Positions 10,247 through 20,163 are shown, counted from the stretch's first letter. The stretch: DNA of 64,000 nt from Arsenophonus sp031446125 (GCA_031446125.1 CP132909.1:744001-808000), one strand, 5' to 3'. Notes: generated from the letters alone by a model not told the origin. Numbers and translations: made by a program.

Positions 10247-11347
10247 TTATAACCTCATTGGCATGATAATATAAGTTACATCATGATTTTCTGAATTTTT
10301 GATTTGTATGCTAGAATTGGAATCAATCAATAATAAACTAATTTTTTTGCATTTTAGTGCATTTAAAACATCGAGAATATAACCAACATTAAAAGAAATT
10401 TTTATTTCTGCATCTTGATAATTAACATCAACAATTTCTTCTGATTCTTCTTGTTCTGTATTTTTTGCTGTAATTTTAATTTGATTTTTGGTTATATAAA
10501 GATTTACACTCCGAAATTTTTCATTTGACAAAATTGCTGCGCGTGAAAATGCTTGTTTTAATGTATTACAATCAGCAAATAATGTTTTATTGGGATTTTT
10601 TGGTATAACACGTTGGTAATCAGGAAAAGAACCATCAATTAGTTTAGAAGTAAAAGTAACATTATTAATATGAGCTCTAATGTTATTACTACCAATTTGT
10701 AATTTGATTAATTCTTCACTATTATTTAATAATTTTACAAATTCCATAATTCCTTTACGTGGCACTATAACTGAATATGTTGGTAAGACTTGATTAATGT
10801 TTATTGAACATAATGCTAACCGATGTCCATCAGTAGCAACAGTACATATTTTTTTTCCTTCTGTTTTAAATAACATACCGTTAAGATAATAACGTACATC
10901 TTGATGAGCCATTGAAAATTGTGTTGTTTCAATAAGACGTTTTAAGATGGATTTTGGTATTTTCAATTCAACTTCACTTTTCCAATTGTGAAGATTTGGA
11001 AAGTCAATAGCAGGGAGGGTCATAAGTGAAAAACGACTACGACCAGAAAATAGTAATAAACGATTTTCTTTTAAAATAACTTGTATGATAGCATGATTTG
11101 GTAATCCACGACAGATATCAAAAAATTTTTTTGCAGGAACGGTAATGATACCATTTTCACTTTCATTTTCTAATTTAATTTTTGATATCATTTCTATTTC
11201 TAGATCAGTGCTCGTTAATGATAAGAATGTTTCATCAACTTTTAATAATACATGATTTAATATAGGTAATATAGTGCGTCCACTTAATGAATTGCTTACT
11301 TGTTGTAAAGGTTTAAGTAATTGTTCGCGTTCAATAGTAAATTTCAT
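10247..11347 (-). CDS. dnaN: DNA polymerase III beta subunit (sliding clamp)
   Basis: DnaN forms the ring-shaped dimer that tethers DNA polymerase III to DNA and recruits many repair proteins. At 366 residues it equals the E. coli protein. The start MKFTIEREQLLKPLQQVSN, the segment LPILNHVLLKV, the first-domain DGHRLALC stretch, and the C-terminal TYIIMPMRL (E. coli AYVVMPMRL) are all conserved; that C-terminus forms part of the pocket binding clamp motifs. It starts 4 bp after the dnaA stop and is clearly co-transcribed with dnaA. The next gene of the usual operon, recF, is missing. Confidence 0.98.
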   Translation of the reverse strand: MKFTIEREQLLKPLQQVSNSLSGRTILPILNHVLLKVDETFLSLTSTDLEIEMISKIKLENESENGIITVPAKKFFDICRGLPNHAIIQVILKENRLLLFSGRSRFSLMTLPAIDFPNLHNWKSEVELKIPKSILKRLIETTQFSMAHQDVRYYLNGMLFKTEGKKICTVATDGHRLALCSININQVLPTYSVIVPRKGIMEFVKLLNNSEELIKLQIGSNNIRAHINNVTFTSKLIDGSFPDYQRVIPKNPNKTLFADCNTLKQAFSRAAILSNEKFRSVNLYITKNQIKITAKNTEQEESEEIVDVNYQDAEIKISFNVGYILDVLNALKCKKISLLLIDSNSSIQIKNSENHDVTYIIMPMRL

Positions 11348-11351
11348 AATA

Positions 11352-12737
11352 TTATGATGATAATGTTCTTATTAAATTAGAAAAGTCTTTTTTTATATTT
11401 TGATTATCTTTTTGCAGTTGTTCAATTTTTCGACAAGCATGTAATACTGTAGTATGATCCCGCCCTCCAAAAGCTTCTCCGATTTCTGGTAAACTATGAT
11501 TTGTTAATTCTTTTGTCAATGCCATTGCTATATGTCTCGGTCGTGTGACAGAACGAAAACGACGTTTAGACAATAAATCAGTTACTTTTATTTTATAATA
11601 TTCCGCAACTGTTTTTTGAATATTATCAATGGTGATCAGTTTTTCTTGTAAAGACAACAAATCTCGTAATGCTTCACGTACAAAATCAATTGTAATAGCA
11701 CGACCGGTAAAATTTGCATTGGCAATAACTCTGTTTAATGCTCCCTCTAGTTCTCGAACATTTGAGCGTAAACGTTTAGCAATAAAAAAAGCAACTTCAT
11801 CAGGCAATTGAATTTCATTTTCATCAGATTTTTTCATTAAAATAGCAACACGTGTTTCTAATTCTGGTGGTTCAATTGCAACAGTTAAACCCCATCCAAA
11901 ACGAGATTTTAATCTATCTTCAACTCCATGAATTTCTTTTGGATACCGATCTGAAGTTAAAATAATTTGTTGATTACCTTCAAGTAAAGCATTAAATGTA
12001 TGAAAAAATTCTTCTTGAGAACGTTCTTTATTAGCAAAAAATTGAATGTCATCAATTAATAATGCATCTACAGAACGGTAATAATGCTTAAAATCTTCAA
12101 TGACATTATTTTGCAATGCTTTTACCATATCTTGTACGAATCGTTCAGAATGCATATATACTGCTTTTGTATTTCTTGTTTTTTTTGTTATAATATTTCC
12201 CACTGCATGAAGCAAATGTGTTTTTCCTAAACCGGTTTCACCATAAATAAATAGTGGATTGTAAGCTTTACCAGGATTATTGGCAACTTGAATTGCAGCA
12301 GCACGGGCCAGTTGATTCGATTTACCTTCAACAAAATTATTAAATGTGTGTTTATGGTTTATGTTAGAAAAATAAGTATTTTTAATATTTCTGTTTGTGT
12401 TACCCCAATTAATTGTATTTTTAAAATGAGATTTTTCTAAAACATTTTTTTTTACAGGAATATTTTTTATAACGTGAGTTTCTGTTTTTTGAGGTTTATT
12501 ACCTATCTCAAATTTCAAATTTGGAACGTTAGATCCACAAAAATCATTTAATAATTCATTTATATTGTTAATATATTTATTTTTTACCCAATCCAAGACG
12601 AAACGATTAGGAGCATATAGTGCTAATGTGTTATTACTCAATTCTGCTTGGAGAGGGCGTATCCACATACTAAATTCTGTGGCAGGTAACTCATCCTGCA
12701 ATCGAGCAAGACACTGTTGCCAAAGTGAAAATGACAC
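11352..12737 (-). CDS. dnaA: Chromosomal replication initiator protein DnaA
   Basis: DnaA binds origin boxes, melts the origin and loads the DnaB helicase. At 461 residues it is close to E. coli (467). The start is GTG, as in E. coli, with a strong GAGGGG ribosome site 6 nt upstream. Domain I (SLWQQCLARLQDELPATEF) is almost identical to E. coli; the linker domain II (about 90-125) is asparagine- and lysine-rich and diverged. The AAA+ domain has Walker A GETGLGKTH, Walker B LLIDDIQFF and the sensor region. The DNA-binding domain IV ends with RPRHIAMALTKELT and GGRDHTTVLHACRKI. Some highly reduced insect symbionts lack dnaA, so its intact state is informative about the stage of reduction. Confidence 0.98.
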   Translation of the reverse strand: MSFSLWQQCLARLQDELPATEFSMWIRPLQAELSNNTLALYAPNRFVLDWVKNKYINNINELLNDFCGSNVPNLKFEIGNKPQKTETHVIKNIPVKKNVLEKSHFKNTINWGNTNRNIKNTYFSNINHKHTFNNFVEGKSNQLARAAAIQVANNPGKAYNPLFIYGETGLGKTHLLHAVGNIITKKTRNTKAVYMHSERFVQDMVKALQNNVIEDFKHYYRSVDALLIDDIQFFANKERSQEEFFHTFNALLEGNQQIILTSDRYPKEIHGVEDRLKSRFGWGLTVAIEPPELETRVAILMKKSDENEIQLPDEVAFFIAKRLRSNVRELEGALNRVIANANFTGRAITIDFVREALRDLLSLQEKLITIDNIQKTVAEYYKIKVTDLLSKRRFRSVTRPRHIAMALTKELTNHSLPEIGEAFGGRDHTTVLHACRKIEQLQKDNQNIKKDFSNLIRTLSS

Positions 12738-13404
12738 GATGAATTCCCCTCAAACAAAACAAATAAAAAATTGTTATATTAAATAGGTAATAAAATTATT
12801 AATATTTTGAAAAAGACTAAAAGACTAAATAAAGAATTAAGAATATGAATTATATATTAAAATTTTTATAAAATCTGTATTCTTTTAGATAGTTTTAGAA
12901 ATTTTTATTTTATGATATAAAATTTATTACGAACATTCATAAAAAATAAACAAAAAAGAAAAAAATATTAATATATTATATATTATTATTTATTAATAAA
13001 TAAATTAATTATATATTTAATAAATAAATGAATTATATAATTAAAAATATAATTTTTATTGTTTGTTATGTTCTAAATTATTTAATATTTATTTTTATGT
13101 TAAAAAAATTAAAATTAAATGTATCATTCATAATATTAGTATTATTAATATTAATTATTATACAAATACAAAAATATAGATTTTCATCATAACCAATTTT
13201 AGAATGATAAATGTAATATTTATTTTTTATTGCGAAATCTTATATCTTTTATTACAATATCATTTGAGTGGAGATGTAAAAATGATTAAAAAATATTTTT
13301 TAGATATTACTAAATTAAAAGTAATATTAATAATTAATATTATTTTAATGATTAATATATGAATTTTAATTAATAAAAACTTTTTTAAATTAGGTAAAAT
13401 TTTT
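12738..13404. other. dnaA-rpmH divergent intergenic region with an extreme A/T tract
   Basis: These 667 bp separate the divergent dnaA and rpmH genes and must hold both promoters. The stretch 12959-13060 contains a single G and no C, an easily melted tract. No perfect DnaA box (TTATNCACA) was found; the nearest is TTATACAAA at 13158-13166 with one mismatch. In many bacteria, though not E. coli, oriC lies at this place, but the lack of boxes argues against a functional origin here. Confidence 0.5.
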
Positions 13405-13548
13405 ATGAAACGTACTTTTCAACCATCTTTATTAAAACGTAATAGATCTCATGGTTTTCGTGCTCGCATGTCTACTAAAAATGGTCGACAGATTTTAGCT
13501 AATCGACGTGCTAAAATTCGTTCTCATCTCACTGTTTCTTCAAAATAA
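13405..13548 (+). CDS. rpmH: 50S ribosomal protein L34
   Basis: This short gene encodes 47 residues, MKRTFQPSLLKRNRSHGF followed by RARMSTKNGRQILANRRAKI, nearly identical to E. coli L34 (46 residues). L34 is a small, very basic protein of the large ribosomal subunit. The start codon at 13405 follows TTAGGTAAAATTTTT, with AGG as a plausible ribosome site. It leads the rpmH-rnpA-yidD-yidC-mnmE cluster and diverges from dnaA, the arrangement found across bacteria. Length and basic composition leave no doubt. Confidence 0.97.
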   Translation: MKRTFQPSLLKRNRSHGFRARMSTKNGRQILANRRAKIRSHLTVSSK

Positions 13549-13560
13549 TAATTTATAAAA

Positions 13561-13920
13561 GTGAATAAGCTGTTTTTTTCTAGAAAGTTAAGATTATTAA
13601 ATCATAAAGATTTCGATTATGTCTTTCGATACCCTAAAAAGGTATATTCTCCAGAAATAATTATTCTTGGACGTCTAAATAATTTAAGATATCCACGTAT
13701 CGGTTTTACTATTGCAAAAAAAAACATTAAATTATCTCATGATCGCAATCGCATTAAACGATTAGTAAGAGAATATTTTCGTTTAAATCGAGATAAATTA
13801 CCGTCGATGGATTTTGTAATTTTAGTAAAAAAAACCGTTGTAAATTTGGATAATCAAGAAATTACAAAAAAATTAGGTTACTTATGGTTTCGTCATTGTC
13901 ATTTAGCACGCAGATTTTAA
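13561..13920 (+). CDS. rnpA: Ribonuclease P protein component
   Basis: RnpA is the basic protein cofactor that helps the RNase P RNA bind precursor tRNAs and release their 5' leaders. The protein is 119 residues, the normal length, and starts with GTG, 12 bp after rpmH. The family signature is present as SHDRNRIKRLVREYFRLN (the RNR motif), preceded by RIGFTIAKKNIK. The 3' end overlaps yidD by 37 bp in another frame, as in related enterobacteria. The RNA partner (rnpB) is not in this window. The tRNA genes at 48154 and 59084 would be among its substrates. Confidence 0.96.
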   Translation: MNKLFFSRKLRLLNHKDFDYVFRYPKKVYSPEIIILGRLNNLRYPRIGFTIAKKNIKLSHDRNRIKRLVREYFRLNRDKLPSMDFVILVKKTVVNLDNQEITKKLGYLWFRHCHLARRF

Positions 13921-14144
13921 TTTTGATAATAAAATGTTATCAATTAGTAATAAGTCCATTTTTAGGATCTCATTGCCGATTTAATCCAGTCTGTTCTCAA
14001 TATGGTATTGAAGTATTATTTCGATTTGGATGTATAAAAGGCACTTTGTTAATAATAAAACGTATATTAAAGTGTCATCCTTTACATGTAGGTGGCGATG
14101 ATCCAGTATCACCAAGATATGTTAATCATAATAGAGAACATTAA
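13884..14144 (+). CDS. yidD: Membrane protein insertion efficiency factor YidD
   Basis: YidD is a small membrane-associated protein that supports insertion of inner-membrane proteins, together with YidC. The 86 residues match E. coli YidD (85): a hydrophobic amphipathic N-terminus, then CYQLVISPFLGSHCRFNPVC, QYGIEVLFRFG, and KCHPLHVGGDDPV near the end. The cysteines typical of the family are kept. The start at 13884 lies inside rnpA (37-bp overlap), and the stop is 2 bp before yidC, so translation of rnpA, yidD and yidC is probably coupled. Confidence 0.94.
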   Translation: MVSSLSFSTQILILIIKCYQLVISPFLGSHCRFNPVCSQYGIEVLFRFGCIKGTLLIIKRILKCHPLHVGGDDPVSPRYVNHNREH

Positions 14145-14146
14145 TA

Positions 14147-15787
14147 ATGGATTCGCAACGCAATGTTTTGTTTTTTGTTTTTTTATTTGTTTCATTTTTA
14201 ATGTGGCAAACATGGGAAAATGATAAACAAACAATTTTAAATTCTGATGAAAAAATAAAAGAAAAATACAGAATTATTTACGATGATCAAATTAATTCAG
14301 AAGATTATGAAAAAGGTAAAATCATTACGGTAAAAACTGATGTACTTTCCTTAGAAATAAATACCTTAGGAGGGGATATTAATCAAGCTGATTTATTATC
14401 TTATTCTCAAACATTAGATTCATCTGATCCTTTTCGTTTATTAGAAACCAGTAAAGATTTTATTTATCAAGCACAAAGTGGTATAATTGGAAAAGATGGT
14501 CCAGATAATCCTAATTACAATAAAGGTTTTCGTCCTTTATATTTCACTAGTAAAAATAATTTTATATTAGAAGATGGTGAAAATGAATTACGTGTTCCTT
14601 TAACTTTTATAGATAAAGATGGAATTTTTTATCAAAAAGTTTATGTATTGCAACGTGGTAAATATAATATTTATATTAAATATAAAATTACTAATAACAG
14701 TAATAAACCTTTGACATTATCTTTTTTTGGTCAGTTAAAACAGACGATAGAATTACCAAAATACCGCACCATAGAAAACAATAGTTTTGATTTACATACT
14801 TATCGTGGTACTGCCTATTCTTCTGATCAAAAAAATTACAAAAAATATAGTTTTAATGATATTATTAATAACAATTTAAATATCCATACAAAAAATGGAT
14901 GGGTTGCAATGTCACAGCAATATTTTGTGACAGCATGGATTTTAAAATATCAGAATATAAATACAATATATAGTATAAATTTAGATAAATCTGCAGCTAT
15001 TATTGGTTATAAAAGTTTTCCAGTAAAAATCATGCCTAAAAGTAAGGCGTATTATCTTTCACAATTATGGGTCGGTCCTGAATTGCAATCAGAGATGGCA
15101 TCTATTGCACCTCATTTAGATCTGACGGTTGATTACGGGTGGTTATGGTTTATTTCTCAACCATTGTTTAAATTGTTAAAATTTATTTATGGTTTTATTG
15201 GTAATTGGGGTTTTTCTATTATTGTCATTACTTTTATTGTTCGTTTCATTATGTATCCTTTAACTAAAGCACAATATACTTCTATGGCAAAAATGCGTGT
15301 ATTACAACCTAAAGTTATGGCTATAAGAGAAAGAATAGGTAATGATAAACAACGCATCAGTCAAGAAATGATGAAACTTTATCAGACTGAGAAAGTTAAT
15401 CCTTTAGGTGGATGTCTCCCCTTGCTTATTCAGATGCCAATTTTTTTGGCTTTATATTACATGTTAATGGGTTCTGTTGAGTTACGTCATGCCTCTTTTG
15501 TTGCTTGGATACAGGATCTATCAGATCAAGATCCTTATTATATCTTACCATGTTTAATGGGTTTGACAATGTATGTAATACAAAAAATGTCACCAATTAC
15601 AATTGCTGATCCTATACAATTAAAAATTATGACATATATGCCTATTATTTTTACCTTGTTTTTTTTATGGTTTCCTTCTGGGTTGGTTTTGTATTATACT
15701 GTAAGTAATCTGATAACAATTTTTCAACAGCAAATTATTTATCGTGGATTAGAAAAGTGTGGATTATATAATCCAAATAAAAAATAA
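14147..15787 (+). CDS. yidC: Membrane protein insertase YidC
   Basis: YidC inserts and folds proteins in the inner membrane, alone or with SecYEG; the F0 subunits of ATP synthase are classic clients. At 546 residues it is full length (E. coli 548). The first membrane segment FFVFLFVSFLMWQTW is followed by a large periplasmic domain (about 40-340). The conserved core then shows FKLLKFIYGFIGNWGFSIIV, ending in further segments such as LGGCLPLLIQMPIFLALYYM and LFFLWFPSGLVLYY. It follows yidD after 2 bp. The C-terminal tail (GLEKCGLYNPNKK) is short and basic, as in gammaproteobacteria. Confidence 0.97.
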   Translation: MDSQRNVLFFVFLFVSFLMWQTWENDKQTILNSDEKIKEKYRIIYDDQINSEDYEKGKIITVKTDVLSLEINTLGGDINQADLLSYSQTLDSSDPFRLLETSKDFIYQAQSGIIGKDGPDNPNYNKGFRPLYFTSKNNFILEDGENELRVPLTFIDKDGIFYQKVYVLQRGKYNIYIKYKITNNSNKPLTLSFFGQLKQTIELPKYRTIENNSFDLHTYRGTAYSSDQKNYKKYSFNDIINNNLNIHTKNGWVAMSQQYFVTAWILKYQNINTIYSINLDKSAAIIGYKSFPVKIMPKSKAYYLSQLWVGPELQSEMASIAPHLDLTVDYGWLWFISQPLFKLLKFIYGFIGNWGFSIIVITFIVRFIMYPLTKAQYTSMAKMRVLQPKVMAIRERIGNDKQRISQEMMKLYQTEKVNPLGGCLPLLIQMPIFLALYYMLMGSVELRHASFVAWIQDLSDQDPYYILPCLMGLTMYVIQKMSPITIADPIQLKIMTYMPIIFTLFFLWFPSGLVLYYTVSNLITIFQQQIIYRGLEKCGLYNPNKK

Positions 15788-16388
15788 TTTTTTTATACAT
15801 AAAACTAATGTTATTGTACACAATTTTGATTATTTTTCTTCCCAGTGATATATGATCTTTGATTTTTATTTTAAGATATTTATCATTTTTATAAAAACAT
15901 AAAAAATAATAAATATTTTTTTGCATATATTACTTATTTGAATAATAATCGAAGCCATTTTATTTTTAATGTATTATTTTTTTTGTGAAGAATTTTATTC
16001 CTATTTCTTAAATTTTAAATATATTTAAAATTAAAATTAAGTTAATTGTTTTATTTAATATTTTTTGATATTTATAAAAAACAAAATCATTTTATTTTTC
16101 AAATAAAAATTATTTTAGATGAATATTGTTTTTTATATGATATTTTTTTATTTAGTACCTTAGTATATGAAAATATTTAATACCAATGATTATTTTTTTA
16201 TATCAATTTCTTTTTAAATTAGATCATTATTAATATTTTATGTTTCTCTTTCTATATTTCGAAATTTTGTTTGTAATATGTGAGAATAAATATAAACTAA
16301 GTACATAAAAATAATATCAAGTTATATTAAATAAAAAATACACTTTTAAAGGTATATCAAATTACATATCAAAAAATTTTATATCAAA
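15788..16388. other. Gene-free interval between yidC and mnmE
   Basis: In E. coli yidC and mnmE lie close together; here 601 bp of A/T-rich sequence separate them. No frame carries a recognisable protein, and no clear terminator or promoter was identified. It probably contains the mnmE promoter. Confidence 0.5.
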
Positions 16389-17759
16389 ATGATTTATATA
16401 AATGATACAATTATTGCACAAGCAACTCCAATTGGAAGAGGAGGAATTGGCATTTTACGAATATCAGGACCTAAAGTTATTGAAATTGCTAAATGTTTTT
16501 TAGGTAAATTACCTCAACCAAGATATGCCGATTATCTTTCATTTTATAATAAAAAAGGTCAATTATTAGATAAAGTGGTTGCAATTTATTTTGTTTCACC
16601 TTTTTCATTTACTGGTGAAGATCTTTTAGAGCTACATGGTCATGGTGGACGTATTATTTTAGATTTGTTGCTTCAGGAAATCTTGCAGATAGATGAAGTG
16701 CGTATTGCAAAACCTGGTGAATTTTCTCAACGAGCTTTTTTAAATGACAAAATAGATTTAACTCAAGCTGAAGCAATTGCTGATATTATAGATGCAAACA
16801 ATGAGGCAGCAGCTCGTTCAGCAGTCAATTCTTTACAAGGTGTTTTTTCTCAACATATTAATAAAATAGTAGAAGCATTAATTAATTTACGTATTTATGT
16901 TGAAGCTATGATTGATTTTCCAGATGAAAAAATAAATTTTTTATCTGAAAATAAAATTAAATTAGAATTAAATCAGTTGATTTCTGATGTAAAAAGCATG
17001 GCTGCACAAGCCTCTCAATCTAATTTATTACGAGAAGGAATGAAGATCGTTATTGCTGGTCCACCTAATACAGGTAAATCTAGTTTATTCAATGTATTGT
17101 CAGGTTATGAAACTGCAATTGTCACTGATGTTGCAGGTACAACTAGGGATGTATTACGTGAACATATTAATATTGAAAGTGTGCCATTTAATATTATTGA
17201 TACTGCAGGTTTGCGTGAAGCGATCGATGAAGTTGAAAAAATTGGTATTGAACGGGCTTGGAAAGAAATAAATAAAGCTAATCATATATTGTTTATGATA
17301 GATAGCACAAAAATAAAAATTCAAGAAACTGAAAAAATCGTATTAAAATTTATACAAAAATTACCTAAAACTTTATCTATTACAGTAGTTAGAAATAAAG
17401 TAGATATTACTAATGAACCAATAGGAACAGTAAAAATTGGTGATTTTTTTATGATTCGATTATCAGTTTATAAAAAAAAAGGTATTAATTTATTATGTCA
17501 TCATTTGAAAAAGATTTTTTCTGGATTGCATCCAAATTTTGATGGTCGATTTTTAGCAAGGAATCGCCATATTCAAGCAATTAATTTGGCATTAGGACAT
17601 TTAAAACAGGCAAATCAACAATTAATTGTTTTTAATTCTATTGATTTGTTGGCTGAAGAACTGCGATTAGCTCATATTTCATTGAATGAAATTACTGGAA
17701 AATTTACTTCAGATGATTTATTATCTAGGATATTTTCTAATTTTTGTATTGGAAAATAA
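16389..17759 (+). CDS. mnmE: tRNA modification GTPase MnmE
   Basis: MnmE, with MnmG, adds the aminomethyl or carboxymethylaminomethyl group to wobble uridine 34 of several tRNAs. The protein is 456 residues (E. coli 454). The N-terminal folate-binding domain starts DTIIAQATPIGRGGIGILRI. The inserted G domain (about 215-375) shows the P-loop GPPNTGKSSLFN, DVAGTTRDV, the DTAGLRE switch II and a conserved RNKVD guanine motif. The C-terminus CIGK, holding the catalytic cysteine, is intact. MnmG is outside the window. It closes the rpmH-to-mnmE cluster. Confidence 0.97.
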   Translation: MIYINDTIIAQATPIGRGGIGILRISGPKVIEIAKCFLGKLPQPRYADYLSFYNKKGQLLDKVVAIYFVSPFSFTGEDLLELHGHGGRIILDLLLQEILQIDEVRIAKPGEFSQRAFLNDKIDLTQAEAIADIIDANNEAAARSAVNSLQGVFSQHINKIVEALINLRIYVEAMIDFPDEKINFLSENKIKLELNQLISDVKSMAAQASQSNLLREGMKIVIAGPPNTGKSSLFNVLSGYETAIVTDVAGTTRDVLREHINIESVPFNIIDTAGLREAIDEVEKIGIERAWKEINKANHILFMIDSTKIKIQETEKIVLKFIQKLPKTLSITVVRNKVDITNEPIGTVKIGDFFMIRLSVYKKKGINLLCHHLKKIFSGLHPNFDGRFLARNRHIQAINLALGHLKQANQQLIVFNSIDLLAEELRLAHISLNEITGKFTSDDLLSRIFSNFCIGK

Positions 17760-17940
17760 AATCATATATTTAATATGTTATTATATAATAATCAGTGATA
17801 GATATAAAAATATAATTTCTTTAAAAGTGTTTTAGTAAGTTGTTATTTAAGAGTTTTTTTAAAAAAATCGGTTTATTTTTTATGAGTACATATTAAAAAT
17901 ATTTTATATATTAAAATTAAATGTTCATAAATTTATTTTT

Positions 17941-18080
17941 TATGTTTTTTATGCTTTGTAATCATTTATTAATTATTTCCAAATACATCTCTTGTATAAA
18001 TTTTTTCTTTTATGTTTTTTATGCTTTGTAATCATTCATTAATTATTTCCAAATACATCTCTTGTATAAATTTTTTCTTT
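17941..18080. repeat. 70-bp tandem direct duplication covering the 3' end of ugd
   Basis: Copy 1 (17941-18010) and copy 2 (18011-18080) are identical at 69 of 70 positions; the only difference is T at 17967 against C at 18037. A third partial copy, TATGTTTTTT, begins at 18081 and then diverges. Copy 2 contains the true end of ugd, including its stop codon; copy 1 is a second, downstream copy of that coding tail and is not translated as part of ugd. The repeated TATGTTTTTT at the junctions suggests slippage or unequal recombination. Confidence 0.95.
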
Positions 18081-19205
18081 TATGTTTTTTAATTCTGGTA
18101 CTATGCGATTTGCTAAAATAATGTCACATTTTTTTTTGAAATATTCTAAATTATTAATTACTTTATATTTTTCAAAAAAATTTTTTTTTATAAAAGGTTC
18201 ATATATTATTATTATTATCCCATTATTTTTTAGTTTATTCATGATGTTTTTTATTGACGATGTTCTAAAATTATCTGATCCAGATTTCATAATTAATCTA
18301 TATATTCCAACTGTTTTTGGATTTTTGTTAATAATTATTTTAGCAATAAAATTTTTACGTGTATGATTAGATTTTACAATTGCTTTTATTAAATTGTTTG
18401 GTATATTGTTATAATCAGATACTAATTGTTTAGTATCTTTTGGTAAACAATAACCCCCAAATCCAAATGATGGGTTGTTATAATACATTCCAATACGTGG
18501 ATCTAGCGCAATACCTTCAATTATTTTTCGAGTATTTAATTTTTGAATATAGGAATAAGTATCTAATTCGTTAAAATAAGCAATGCGCATTGCGAGATAA
18601 GCATTAGAAAATAATTTAATTGCTTCTGCTTCATTTGAATCAGTAAATAAAACAGTGATATCCTTTTTATATGCACCTTTTAATAATAATTCAGCAAATA
18701 TTTTTGCTTTTTTAGAATCTTCACCAATTACAATACGGGAAGGGTATAAATTATCATATAACGCTTTTCCTTCTCTTGAAAATTCTGGTGAAAAAATAAT
18801 ATTTTTGTTTTTTTTTTCTTTTTTTATGCGTGTAGTGAAACCAATTGGAACAGTTGATTTTATAATAATTGTTGCATTTGGATTTAAATTATATATATCA
18901 TCAATTATGGATTCAATAGAAGAAGTATTAAAAGAATTAATTGTATTATCATAATTAGTAGGTATTGATATTACTACAAAATCAGCATTTTTATAAGCTA
19001 TTTTCTTTTTTGTTGTCGCTATAAAGTTTAATTTTTTTTCTTTTAAAAATTTTTTAATTTCTTTATCAATTATTGGTGATTGTTTTTTATTTAACATGTT
19101 TACTTTTTCAGGAATAACATCTAAAGCAATTACTTCATTATGTTGTGCTAATAACATAGCATTTGATAAACCAACATAACCTATTCCTACAATAGCAATT
19201 TTCAA
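18039..19205 (-). CDS. ugd: UDP-glucose 6-dehydrogenase
   Basis: Ugd oxidises UDP-glucose twice to UDP-glucuronate, the precursor for aminoarabinose on lipid A (peptide resistance) and for some surface polysaccharides. The 388 residues align end to end with E. coli Ugd. The NAD-binding motif is MKIAIVGIGYVGLSNAM; STVPIGFTTR, IFSPEFSREGKALYDNLYPS and the catalytic-cysteine motif FGFGGYCLPKDTKQL are all present, as is GIYRLIMKSGSDNFR. The C-terminus KIYTRDVFGNN matches KVYTRDLFGSD. The last codons and the stop lie in copy 2 of the 70-bp tandem duplication. The downstream users of UDP-glucuronate (Arn enzymes) are not in this window, so its end product here is unknown. Confidence 0.95.
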   Translation of the reverse strand: MKIAIVGIGYVGLSNAMLLAQHNEVIALDVIPEKVNMLNKKQSPIIDKEIKKFLKEKKLNFIATTKKKIAYKNADFVVISIPTNYDNTINSFNTSSIESIIDDIYNLNPNATIIIKSTVPIGFTTRIKKEKKNKNIIFSPEFSREGKALYDNLYPSRIVIGEDSKKAKIFAELLLKGAYKKDITVLFTDSNEAEAIKLFSNAYLAMRIAYFNELDTYSYIQKLNTRKIIEGIALDPRIGMYYNNPSFGFGGYCLPKDTKQLVSDYNNIPNNLIKAIVKSNHTRKNFIAKIIINKNPKTVGIYRLIMKSGSDNFRTSSIKNIMNKLKNNGIIIIIYEPFIKKNFFEKYKVINNLEYFKKKCDIILANRIVPELKNIKEKIYTRDVFGNN

Positions 19206-20163
19206 AATTATCCTCTTAAAATATTTTTTATAAAAACTGAATCATATTATTTATATTGTATTAATCAAAAAATATTGATTATAATTGTTAATTAAAAACA
19301 TAAAAACAATTTTATTAAAATATAATTTTTATTATATCGATGAATAAAAAAATTGTTATCTTGAAATAAATGTTTTAGAAAAATATCTATAATTTTTAAA
19401 ATTAAGGTGCTATTTTCAATACAAAGATTAATAGTGAAAGATTATTGAAGTAATTATAATATAATTCATGTTGTGTAAATAAATTTTATATGTAGTTAAG
19501 AAAAAATTTTTCTAAAATTTAATTTTGCAAATTTTTATTAATTTTTATTTTTCTTAACTTTTATATAAAATATAGAAAATAAGAAACTGTATTTTTTATA
19601 CTAAAATAGTATAATTATATTTTAAAAAGTCAATATTTTTTTATTTATAATAAAATTATTTGTAATTTAAAATTAATAGAAATATAAAAATATGTTTATT
19701 AAATGATTTTTGTTGGTTATAAAATTCTTTTTTAGTATGGATTTTATTTAAAATATGAACTTATTATATTTTTAAAAAGTTTTTTAACCATGTTTTTCTA
19801 ATATATAATAATTTATTAAAATTATTTTATAAGTATTTTTTTTTGACATTAATAATATTTTTATAATTTTATAATATGAATATACCATAAAATAGTTTTG
19901 ACTTTTAAGAAGTTTTTTGTTTTTTTTTAAAAATAAAAAAACTAACCAATGTTCTTTTTTCTGAATTTTTAATTGAATAAAATGAGATTTTTTTTATAAA
20001 AAATATAAATACTATATTTTATAGGCAATGTTTTTAAATTTAATTTAACAATTTTTAATTTCATAAATTTTATATTTTATCTTTAATTTTTTCTATAAAA
20101 ATCATTTTTTACATTTTTGAAATAGATTAAATTTTAATTTGTTTTTTATGTGTTATATAAATT
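19206..20163. other. Gene-free interval between ugd and fabI
   Basis: The 958 bp are strongly A/T-rich with stops in every frame, and no protein remnant could be recognised by reading. The ugd promoter should lie at the left end. No hairpin with a good T tract was seen behind fabI. Confidence 0.5.

Noticed and set aside
13158..13166. TTATACAAA as a DnaA box between dnaA and rpmH
   Set aside because: One mismatch to TTATNCACA and isolated; not enough to call an origin.
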